Source: Azolla pinnata
Taxonomy: Eukaryota; Streptophyta; Polypodiopsida; Salviniales; Salviniaceae
NCBI GenBank assembly: GCA_037176905.1
Contig: JBBBWG010001059.1
Location: 14,383 to 35,939 of the forward strand
Length of the DNA stretch: 21,557 nucleotides
Direction: 5' to 3'
Each line of letters begins with the position of its first letter. Position 1 is the stretch's first letter. Below the pieces are notes generated by a model. That model was given only the letters and a program-made list of their open reading frames with translations, did no database searches and had not been told where the DNA came from. Shown in pieces: positions 1 through 21,089 of the stretch. The position numbers and the translations under genes are program-made.

Positions 1-971
1 AACGACATGAGCATGAAGATAGAGGTGAAAAAGACATGATTGAATCGAACAAGAAGACTAGATTGATATATCAATGAGTTGTATTGTTCACCTTTATTGA
101 AATCAATATTAACTCTTATATTTAGACATAAGCTTGGTCTTTACGTGCAAAGAATATTTCTAAAAAGTGCATGTAAAACCTTCTAGAAAGTTTCAGAGCT
201 TCTAGAGTTTTTTTAAAGTTTCTAGAACCTTTTAAAATAATTGTAAAAGTCTTACAATATATTTGCTCAATAGCTACATAACATTATTGTGAATATGATG
301 TATTGGTTTAGACAACTTGACTATATAACAGTGAAGGACATGACTGGTTAAAATCTCACCATGTCATTGCCATGTCTATGAAAATCTAAGGTTGGCCTCT
401 AAAGGTTCATAACAACTTGTGTAAATATCATCGATGAAACTCTTGAACAATTTCCGATGCATTCTCCAAGTTTTGAGTATGTGTGATAAGATTTGAACAT
501 TTGTTATGGTCAAGCAGTCTAACCAATATTACCATATTCACAATTGTGCTATGTAAATATTAAATGGATATATTATAAGTTTATGCAGTTATTTTGTAAA
601 TGACAAGAACCTTCTAGCCTAGTTCTAGAACTTTTAAAATTTTTTAAAAAACCTTAAAAAATAATTACATAAGTCTTATGATATATTGAGTGACAAAGAA
701 GATCATAGGTTCAAATCTTACCATGCCTTTTATCATGTTTATAACACCATCTTGAATAGAGTTAGTTCAAAACTTGGGCCCGAGTTTAATTCCTTGTGTT
801 GCCATAGAGGTGACAACACAAGTGGCACTGGCTCATTAAGTTTGCTCCCTAGTTGTTGTGTTGGTGCATGATCGATGATGATCTGTACCGATATCGATCA
901 TGGAGGATGTCTTTTCACTATAACTAATTGAAAGGATAATTTCATTAAAAAAAAAACAACAGGCGTTGTTG
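1..971. other. AT-rich upstream spacer, no gene
   Basis: No supported gene. The only open frames are short and without family resemblance. It holds a diverged direct repeat (171-400 and 604-760, listed separately) and two short inverted repeats: 8-bp arms at 794-801/814-821, and 9-bp arms at 868-876/893-901 built on ATCGAT. A run of ten A at about 948-957 precedes the large microsatellite. Confidence 0.6.
171..760 (+). repeat. Diverged direct repeat pair with TTCTAGAA boxes
   Basis: Two imperfect copies lie about 430 bp apart: 171-400 and 604-760. Both begin with an ACCTTCTAG segment, continue through TTCTAGAA, a T-rich stretch and a TAAGTCTTA-like or AAAGTCTTA-like block, then share GGTTMAAATCTYACCATG near 346-363 and 708-725. 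The second copy lacks about 75 bp in the middle. It may be a fragment of an old dispersed element; no terminal structure is clear. Alignment was done by eye. Confidence 0.45.
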
Positions 972-1773
972 ATGCATCCACATCATACACATACATGCAT
1001 GCACGCATGCATCCACACATACACATGGACGCACGTACATACATGCACTTATACATCCATCTTGACGTGCACATAGACATGCACACATACATGCATACAC
1101 ACATGCATGCATGCATACGTGTTTGCATGCATACATGCACCCAAGCGCACATGTACACACACATGCACACACACATGCACAAATACACACATGCGTACAT
1201 AGATACTTGCATTGCATACATGCATCCCAGCGCGCATACATACATGCACACACATGCACGCACACCCACATACATATGTGCATACGTGCATATGTGCATA
1301 CACATGCATGCATGCTCACATGCATTCATACACACATGCATACATGCATCCAGACACACACACACACACGCATAGCATAGATGCATCCAAGCACATACAT
1401 ACACACACACATGCACATGCACATGCACATGATCCAAGACGCACATACATAACGACATGCACACGTGCACACATGCATTCGGGCACACATACATAATTGC
1501 ATGCACACGTGCATACATGCACTCAGACACACATACATATACACTCACGCACATGCATACATGCACACACACTCACACACACGCATACCTGCACACAGGC
1601 ATGCATACATGCACACACGCATGCATGCATACATGCACGCATGCACGCATACATGCATGCGCGCATACATGCATGCGCACATGCACACATACATGCATGC
1701 GCACATGCACACATACATGCATGCGCACATGCACACATACATGCATGCGCACATACATGCATGCATACAGGCG
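972..1773. repeat. 800-bp ACAT/GCAT purine-pyrimidine microsatellite
   Basis: The tract is almost pure alternating purine/pyrimidine built from ACAT, GCAT and ACAC words, so it contains dozens of CATGCA/TGCATG motifs on both strands. It stops about 150 bp upstream of the F2KP start codon. All six frames stay open for long stretches and translate to His/Thr/Ala/Met or Cys/Met/Val strings, as expected from the repeat and not from genes. Alternating sequence of this kind can adopt left-handed DNA. CATGCA is also the RY motif bound by plant B3-domain seed regulators; whether it works here is unknown. Confidence 0.95.
1667..1754 (+). repeat. 24-bp higher-order tandem repeat
   Basis: Inside the larger array, a 24-bp unit beginning ACATGCATGCGCACATG is present in three perfect copies (1667-1690, 1691-1714, 1715-1738), followed by a partial fourth copy. 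Perfect identity among copies, next to degenerate flanks, points to recent unit duplication or homogenisation. Confidence 0.9.
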
Positions 1774-1922
1774 CATGAATGATTGCAGAATGGCACGCTT
1801 AGAATCAATCATACGAGATATGATCGATCTATCTCTGTAGCTTCAGCACCAGTCCCCTGTTTAGTCAGCAGCAGCAGCATCAGAAGAAGAGGAAGAAGAG
1901 GAAGAAGAAGAGGAAGAGGGGA
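1774..1922 (+). promoter_or_regulatory. F2KP proximal upstream region and 5' leader
   Basis: This is the region between the microsatellite and the F2KP start codon. No convincing TATA box is visible. A (CAG)n stretch at about 1867-1879 is followed by a GAAGAG-rich polypurine tract (about 1880-1921) ending directly at the ATG; such purine tracts are common in plant 5' leaders. If transcription starts upstream of 1790, a 16-codon upstream ORF (1790-1840, ATG to TAG) would lie in the leader. The transcription start cannot be placed from sequence alone. Confidence 0.4.
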
Positions 1923-13622
<11,700 letters not shown>

Positions 13623-13745
13623 TGCAAAGCTATACAAAACTGTTTCAGGCCTATGTCGAAGAGGACATGGCGAACGTCTGTATATAGATGAAATGTGATC
13701 ACTTTCTGTATGCCTATATTGTATATGTAATACTGCTCTTCGGTC
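13623..13745 (+). terminator. Putative F2KP 3' UTR and polyadenylation region
   Basis: Sequence following the F2KP stop codon. A TTGTATATGTAAT stretch near 13720-13732, in a T-rich context, resembles the loose upstream elements of plant poly(A) sites. No AATAAA is present close by, and the cleavage site cannot be fixed. Confidence 0.3.
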
Positions 13746-14399
13746 AAGGTCTTAACATCAACGATATCAAGCGCTCTTGGCAAACTTCTTTCCCGAAATG
13801 CAGGCATGCCTCAACCCAACCAGCACAACTATACCTCCTGCTCAATGGAACCCATGGTAACTCACAAAAAGAGTCTCTAAATGCCATTCTCTTATTTCTT
13901 TTATCTACTTCTTATGTAAAATTTGGCCCAAGACCAGTGTGACAGAATTGCTGGATGGAGGAACAGTTATAACTGTAACTTGCAAGATTTTTCCTTTTTA
14001 TTGCTCGTGATTCTCGATTTTTTGGTGTTTCTCTTTTTACTGCCCAGAGCCATAGCTGAACACCCTTTTGGTGAGCAAAGTAGTGTTTGTTGTATTTGGA
14101 AATGCTATGCTTGTGAACTTGCTACATATTCACTGAACGATTTTGGAAGTTGGGCCTATAATGGATGCAGAATAGGTGCTGAGTTTCTTAGATCAAAAGT
14201 TTCTGACGTGCTTTGTTTTTCTCCAAATGGGGATCACAAAGCCATCTTACACCTGAATAAGCAACCGATCTAACTCTATGTAAAAACCCTAAAAATTGAA
14301 AGACTCCTCCTTTCCGCATTTGTTTATGATGCAAACAAACCAAACTACTCTCGTTTCCATTCCACTTCTTCTAGCTTAAAAGTTGAGGCAGATATAAGA
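13746..14399. other. Spacer between F2KP and the LINE relic
   Basis: AT-rich. An open frame at 13923-14273 has a hydrophobic stretch but no recognisable family and ordinary composition. Nothing else seen. Confidence 0.5.
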
Positions 14400-15735
14400 G
14401 CTTCGTTATACTATGGCCACCCTTGAATTCCTTCAAGATTCCTATTTCTTTAGGTGTGTGTTTTCTTAGAAAAGTTGCACCATTCTTAGCACGAGGAACT
14501 AGAATGCATTCCTCTACCATTTGCCCATTTTGCCATAGTAATCTGGGGGATCCAAGTGACAGGTTGTCTAAGAATCTCTTCTTCACCCTCCAATTTCTTA
14601 AAAAACAGCCCCTCCTTGATTTTACTCCATGCTCGCCGAATGCCATTAATGAAGCTATCCTCCATGCTCTCACTTTTTTGTACAATGTATTTTTCAAGTT
14701 TTGTTAAACATCCAATGAAGTTATTTCTCCACGGTTTGGCCTACTATTGGGACATTGAGCAATTTGATCTCTAAGAAGTATTTTCCATATTTCATTACCT
14801 AGTAGAAATCCTCGCACAATTATTTTATTTATCAATGCGCTACATTGATCTACTGGTTCCACAATCCCCAACCCTTCATTTGATTTAGACATAGTGTTTA
14901 CTAACCAAACCACTTTAGTCCAAGAATTTTCTCCGATATGGGTTAACCATAAAAAATTCTGCACTAGCCATTATATTTGGTTGATGCACGATTCGGAAAA
15001 GACCCAACAAGACAATATGTACCACATAGTAGCTAATAGTACATTGTTAATCACCACAATATATCTTGCAATAGAAAGTTTTGTTGAGCTCCAACTCAAT
15101 AACTTTTGTTGAATTTTGAGAAGAAAAGAATAATTTACTGCTCAAGGGCAAGCTCTATACCTACTTAACAACCAAGGTATCTAATAGGTGTTTCGTAATT
15201 CAACGAAAACTTATATCTAGTGACCACATTAGAGGATCTTCATAACCAATCCAAAACAATATTATCTTATTACAGTTGACATTTTCCCTTGAAGCTTTAC
15301 AAAAAATATTAAATATAGTTACTTCTGCTTGTTAGAGATTCAAGTTTGTACCTTTAAGGAATAATCATGTAGCATCAACAAACTCTTGTTCCGATACGTT
15401 CTGTTCATTGATTGGTAAACTAATGCCTTGAAGACTTGTTACTACTGCTATCATATGGACACGTATTGCCTTGGCAACCTAGATAGTTTGAAGGATACCC
15501 CCTTGCCTTGAGTTGACAAAACTTCACTTGATGCACACGAGTACAATGCTGCCACTCCTCTTATCTATTCGTCAATAAAACCAAAGCGTAACATGGTACC
15601 TTCCAGAAACCCCCGATTCACTCTCTTATAAGCTTTTTTAAAATCAAGTAAAAGAATGGCAAGATTCTAATTTGTGTTGGTAGTTGTTATCATACTTGCC
15701 TAGAAAGTAAATCGACAAGGGTGCTCAGTTAGCGC
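14400..15735 (-). mobile_element. Degenerate LINE (non-LTR) reverse transcriptase relic
   Basis: Read on the - strand with frame changes, this is the C-terminal half of a plant L1-type ORF2. In order: NLAILLLDFKKAY (about 15665-15628) and GFLEGTMLRFGF, the start of the reverse transcriptase core; a position matching the YADD box that now reads FVDAT (15382-15368); FCKASRENVN and FWIGYEDPLMW; WSSTKLSIARYIVV; VLLATMWYILSCW; KSNEGLGIV (14886-14860); and finally KLEGEEEILRQPVTW. Stops interrupt the frame, for example just after GFIDE, directly after FVDAT and before WLVQNFLW, and several frameshifts are needed. The endonuclease half, poly(A) tail and target-site duplications are not visible. It cannot encode a working enzyme. 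Confidence 0.88.
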
Positions 15736-15993
15736 CCTTTTATTGTTTATAATTGTGACTTAGGTTATTTTAGTTTACATTAACTAGCAGAGGTTAATGG
15801 TTTATTGGGTTTAAGTCATGTGTTGCTCAAGGTTTGGTTGATCATCATATTCTGTTTTTGGGAGCTACCCATGATAATCTTGTTAACGCTATAAAAGTGA
15901 GAATTATTAGTCCTTACATCAGGTTTAAGGGTTAATATATATAAATCTATCATCATATTATATAACGAGAGAGATATCTTAAAGCTTGGGTGA
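15654..15993. repeat. Tandem duplication copy 1 (340 bp)
   Basis: Starts GAATGGCAAGATTCTAATTT and ends AAAGCTTGGGTGA. It is matched along its whole length by the following copy at roughly 80% identity by eye. Its first 80 bp overlap the reverse-transcriptase coding sequence of the LINE relic; the rest shows no coding content. Confidence 0.9.
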
Positions 15994-16359
15994 GAATGAT
16001 AAGATTCTAATTTGTTTCGGTAGTTGTTACTATATATACTTGCCCACAAAGTAAATCGAAAAGAGTGCCCAATTAGTCTTTTATTGTTTACAATTGTGAC
16101 TCATGCTATTTTAGTTAAGTTCTATCTACTGGCAGAGGCTAATGATTTGGTGAGTTTAATGTTGCCTTCTTGTAAGCTATGTGTTGCTCAAGCTTTTGGT
16201 TAAATATCATCATATTATGTTTTTGGGAGCTACCTTTGACAATCTTGTTAACGCTACAAAGATTTGAGAAATATTTGCCCTTACATTAGGCTTAAGGGTC
16301 AATATACATAGATTTATCTTTTATCATGTAATGAGAGTGATATCTTAAACCTTGGGTGA
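15994..16359. repeat. Tandem duplication copy 2 (366 bp)
   Basis: Starts GAATGATAAGATTCTAATTT and ends AAACCTTGGGTGA. It differs from copy 1 by scattered substitutions and small insertions, the largest about 18 bp near 16160. Shared internal blocks include TTTTGGGAGCTACC and TTGTTAACGCTA. The divergence makes it an old duplication. Confidence 0.9.
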
Positions 16360-18060
16360 ACTAGGAAGATCGTAACTGGTGGAAAGATCACATGTCATCT
16401 ATCATGGATATATGAAAGGCACAATCAACTTGTACTAATTATTCGAGGTTCGAACCTAAAACTTTTAATATATAAGATATTATTATTAACTATTATACTT
16501 TTTTTTTCTTGTTATTTAAATATTATTGTCAAAACATACATATTATTATTAGTTATATAATACTAACTTAATATTCTAAGAGTTGTTAACTAGCTCGTCA
16601 TCGTCTTTTAAGCTAACGCATGACGACCAAGTGAATGCTTGCATGCATGTCAAGTGACGGGCATGTGTGAGCTTGCATATACCAGTCGTCGACACTAGTC
16701 GTCGACACTCTTGTACCTTCAATCTCCGGGTAATTATAATCTTATCTCCTTGTTCTCAACTTATCTTGTTATTATCACATTCTTGTCTTCCGAGTCTATC
16801 ATTTGTCTACGAGCTTAAGCCGTGACATCGTCATCTTGGTTATCTTATTGGGATTCATGTTTCACACGTAAAACTACCAGAATGGGTATCTAATTGATTA
16901 CAAAACAAATTTATGTACTAGAAGTTACAATTATGGTCATTTTATGTAAGACTTAATTTAGTTGTTTTTATATGTTTTCATATTATCTTCCATTGTTGCC
17001 ATGGTCCAAAAAGGCTACTGTGACGATAACAAAACCAATGTGTTAATTGTTATGGAAGAAAAAAGTATATAATGACATTTCTTGGATTGTGTGGGATCCT
17101 ATTTGCACTTCGAAATGCTTACAAGGATGTAGACAGGTTTCAATGCTTAAGTTTATGTTTGAGGGTTCTAAACCTTGGATTGGGAAAATAAAGATACCTT
17201 GCAGTTACAATTTAATAAAATGTCTAGATTGGGATTAATTATAATTCAAGATGTCATGTTAGTTGCTCAAAAGATGTTGATGAAATTTTGGATTAGGTCA
17301 CTATTTAGTATACCTTAAAGTTATAGGTCTATTTGGGAGAAATTTCAAGAATCACCAAACTTGAATGGGTTGCTTCGTAATTTAATAGACGAGCTCCATT
17401 GTTGTGGGGTTTGGGCTATACAGCTCCAAATGTGTGTGTTATGGTGGAAGCACTGAGGTTCTAAACAAAGAGAATATAGATAGGTGAAAACACCATTAAT
17501 CTTTCTAAATAATAAGAGATTAATTACAAATGATCATTACAATCGTGTTCCCAAATCAAGAGAACATGTAAGTATTTTTTAGGGTTGTAAGGGAGCTAAG
17601 GGTTTAGATATGGGTGGAGTTTGGGTTTAGATAAAAAGTGATTAGGCTCTAAGATTACAGTTTGGATATCAGACGATTAGGGTTTAGATATTAGAGCTCC
17701 CAAGCTTCTTCTCTTCATCTGAGCTCTCTCTCCTCCCCTCTCCCCTCCAATCTGAGCAAGGTCTCTCTTATATAGAGGTTGAGGCACTGAAGTTAGTTGT
17801 AGGGCTCCACTAAACTTGGCACTTCTCTATTTGTTAATAACTTGCTTTTTATTCATAAAATAACATGCCGAGAAAAGTCTTTTATAAGATTTATTATGCA
17901 CACTATTTGGGTATATGTGTTTTTTTTTTCTTGATATAGCTCCTTTCTATATTTATCTCTGCTATTCATGCACACTATTTGTGCATGGGCACCTTTTTTT
18001 TATTCTAAATATATGAATTTATTATATATTATATTTGTGTTATATATATTTATTATATAA
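16360..18060. other. AT-rich spacer
   Basis: No gene recognised. Small features: a B-box-like GAGGTTCGAACCT at 16445-16457 without a clear partner; a perfect 13-bp tandem repeat AGTCGTCGACACT at 16684-16696 and 16697-16709; T-rich and TA-rich stretches near 17990-18060. An open frame at 17047-17238 has no family resemblance. Confidence 0.5.
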
Positions 18061-18065
18061 TTAAT

Positions 18066-18125
18066 AACTTGTCCTAGTGGTAGGTGTATAGTTAAGTAAT
18101 GTGAAGGTCACGATTTAAATTTTGT
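18066..18125 (+). mobile_element. Possible tRNA-like SINE relic (A and B boxes)
   Basis: TGTCCTAGTGGTAGG (about 18070-18084) resembles a tRNA A box, and GGTCACGATTTAAAT (18106-18120) looks like a B box of the form GGTCACGGGTTCGAAT decayed by CpG transitions. The spacing of about 30 bp suits an internal RNA polymerase III promoter. No 3' tail or flanking duplication is visible, and no cloverleaf is intact, so this is a candidate relic, not a tRNA gene. Confidence 0.35.
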
Positions 18126-18959
18126 TTTATGCACATTTATATATTATTTTTAATATTTTAAATCAATCTTCCTAATAATATAAATATTTATGTAAATAAC
18201 CTGATAATTTAAACACATGTACCATATTTACCATGTTACCGTGAATTGATTGGACATTTGTGGACAATAGACATCTTACATTGGTTATCATAAATGTGGC
18301 TCACCATACAATTATTGAAAGTTATACATACACAAGGTATAATTAATTGATAAGCCAAACACATGGTAAATGAAAGTGATACAACTAAGTTAACATTTTA
18401 AGTTATCGTTTAAATATAAGGTGTTTTTATGACGAGTGTTAATTGGTGGTTTCTCATTGAAGATTGCCTTGATCAATAAAAAAATCTTTAGTGATATGTA
18501 TTTTCTTTGTCCAATGGAAATGGATTATAGTTAGTATTGTTTGTTCTCATGTTCAATGGCCAAAGATATATGAAAATTTATGAATGCAATCTGGATGCCA
18601 ATTTCAAGGGTAACAAGATCACCTTTTGAGTGGGTCTTTACAATTTTGGGTTAGGAAGGATTAACACCACACATTCACTTTCATTTGAATTACTTACGAT
18701 ATTGGGGATTATATGCTTTATCCAACAAATGCATAATACATTTATATTTGATGTCCAACAAAGGGTGAATGATGAAATTGAAAGGAGTTCTTTAATGTCA
18801 ATTTACATTGTTGAAAAGATCAAGGTAATTGACACATGAGAAGCAACCATTGTGTCACTTGGTTTGTTAACATATTAGAGATATTTAGTGGTCTTTAAAT
18901 TTGTAAGGAATAATAGGTTCTCATTATAGATATTTTATTTTGTTTAGAATATATCATTA
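18126..18959. other. AT-rich spacer
   Basis: Nothing recognised. An open frame at 18630-18839 is unlike any family I can name. Confidence 0.5.
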
Positions 18960-19190
18960 CATTTACGAAAAACAGAAAGAGAGCAATATAAAAAAAATAA
19001 CAGCCACAGGGGAAGACGAAGAAGAAGCGATGGTGGCAAGCAATAAAGCAAAAGAAGAGGAAGAAGGGTTTGCAATAGTGGCAGTAGAAGAAGAAGAGAA
19101 GCCTTAAGAGCTTTAACGAACGAAGAAGAAGAAGACAACAAAGAAAAAGAAGAGGAAAAAGTAGAAACAAAAGAATAAGAAGAACGCAGT
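18960..19190 (+). repeat. GAA-rich polypurine tract
   Basis: Strongly purine-biased on the + strand, with many GAAGAAGAAG runs broken by short mixed stretches. Low complexity; the open frames read from either strand (Leu/Phe-rich on -) are composition artefacts. Confidence 0.8.
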
Positions 19191-20689
19191 AGTCATGCTT
19201 CTTGGTTGGGTGTGAGAAAAGAAAGTTGTTAGTCGAGTTTCAATTTGAAGAAAAAATGGAAGCACATTTTTTTTCTTCTTTTCTCAAGCCAAACATTAGA
19301 AGAAGATTACGATCGTACAAGAGATAGTGCCTTCTCGATGGACACATGTTGTAAAACCCATGTACCTGGAGTTCTGGCTCGAAAGCTATGTTGTAGCTAT
19401 CTATCATGGTTTGAACTATCTATTGGAATAAGTCTCTTATTCTTGTTTGATCGTTCCTTTGCCAATGATTGGTCACGAAAGATTAATCACATCAATATAT
19501 TTCTAATGGTGGTTTTTCCTCATCTCATTCTGAAGCATAACTATTTTTCTCTGGCCAATTTGGAACCCACATGTTTTGTATTGGGAACACTCGCCTTTCC
19601 ACCCTTTGTTCTGAGATCATATGTTCCACCCCATGTAACAATTACTGATGGAATAACTGTTGGCAGTATAGTACATATATTAAAGCACAACCATGCAATG
19701 CGTTTGACATTGTGCATGAATAATGGCCTCCCTTCTTAGGGATTTTTAGTGAAAGATAAAATTACGCATTAATCTACAGCTTTTAATTTAGTATGTGTTC
19801 AAACTGTAATTAATAAATTCGCTAAGCGTTGTCTGGTACTTATCCCTTGAAAAAAATTAAAAGGATGTTCAACCACTCTTAATGGTTGACTCCTCTTATG
19901 TTCTTCATGAAAACCGATAGACCAATCAAGGGAGAGAAAGATACAATGTAAACAACATATATCAGACACTTTCTCATGATTTAGGCATAAAAAAATGGAT
20001 TCTCCAAGATTTGTGTTATATAGTTGGTCTAAGGATAGAGAAGCTTTTGGTTCTACTGGTCACAGTGAACTTTCATATCATCAAGTTAGGCTAGGATCTT
20101 TAATGGGTGCATTTAGCTACAAGTTGTCACAATTATTTGAGGTCAACTAGATTCTTAAATATAAGCGATAGGTCAATTAGGATAGAGTTAACTTTGGGGA
20201 TAAAGTTGCTCTGAATTATTGGTCAGAAGAGGTATGGGTGTTTGAGTGTAGCCAAGTGAGTGGAAGAAGTCGTCTGATGTTTTTATAATACTCGAATCGG
20301 TTTTTGTTTTGTTTAATCTATAAAGAAGCTGGACTTAAGCTTTTGTCGGAGGAAGCGATTTGTTGTCTATTCACATTAATTACTCAAACCGAGATGGATC
20401 GAAGATGTGGCAACAACTCACCCCTAAGATCTCCTTGGCATGCTTTTGGGAACTCTCTTTCGGAGTACAACACCGTAAGCACACACCTACTGACTTGTGC
20501 TTTCTTCTTAGTTGTTAGCGCCGATCGAGAGCCACCGAGGTGTCTTCGACGATTTGGTGCGTTTGAGAGACCTACGGCGTTAACAACGACAAAACTCGAC
20601 CGACATATATCATCGCGGGCTTTTCGATACCCCCCGATGATCACCTTCCCAGATGATCGAGGCGGAGCCGATCGGTAGGTAGCATGAAG
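19191..20689. other. Spacer with unassigned open frames
   Basis: No gene supported. The reading frame 19338-19739 is open for 133 codons from an ATG but has no recognisable motif. The stretch 20304-20680 is less AT-rich than its surroundings and contains an ACC followed by GTAAGC at 20473-20478, a good donor in form, yet no acceptor-linked partner or family could be identified. Confidence 0.4.
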
Positions 20690-21089
20690 GCGAGAAAGAA
20701 AGAAAGAAAGATATACTATTGACGTGTTCCTAAAGACCAGAATCGGCCCATGAGACAAAAGATACAACAATAGGATGTGTGTAGCCCCCAATCATATCCA
20801 GGTAGGAAGGCAAAGGCGCCGTCTCGATTCGGGCAAGCCAATGAACGATAAACAAAATATTGTTGCTTATGTAGTAGTAGCAAGCAAGCTTAGGATGTAT
20901 GGAGGAGGAAGCAAGAATGCAAAAGGAAAAATGAAAGCCATGCTTCCTGTGGTGGGCAAAGTGAGACACTAATTCCGACTCTGGGGAACTCTATAGGAAG
21001 AGGTGGATGGGGGGGGGGGGGTCATCGTCGCAAGCGGATTGGGGCGAAAAATAAAATTCGCCGAACTTGACTCGCATCGACTCGACACA
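20690..21089 (+). promoter_or_regulatory. Upstream region of the EXORDIUM-like gene
   Basis: Holds a short GAAA repeat (20693-20711) and a run of 13 G (21009-21021). The TATA-like TCTATAGG at about 20990-20997 is roughly 95 bp before the start codon, a plausible core promoter position. G+C rises sharply from about 21000. Assignments are by position only. Confidence 0.35.

Noticed and set aside
898..1840. Many overlapping long open frames on both strands, His/Thr-rich or Cys/Met/Val-rich
   Set aside because: They are produced by the ACAT/GCAT microsatellite, which has few stops in any frame.
14371..14697. 108-codon - strand open frame taken as a gene
   Set aside because: It is a shifted frame over the LINE tail; the matching frame is the one reading KLEGEEEILRQPV.
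15816..16049. 77-codon - strand open frame
   Set aside because: It crosses the junction of the two tandem copies and is not conserved between them.
16445..16457. GAGGTTCGAACCT, a good B-box-like word
   Set aside because: No A box at the right distance and no tRNA fold could be found.
18630..18839. Frame considered as a decayed LTR-element integrase
   Set aside because: Only a few loosely similar residues; no catalytic motif or neighbouring domains.
19245..19739. 164-codon open frame
   Set aside because: The nominal start is TTG; the ATG version has 133 codons, no recognisable motif, and lies next to low-complexity DNA.
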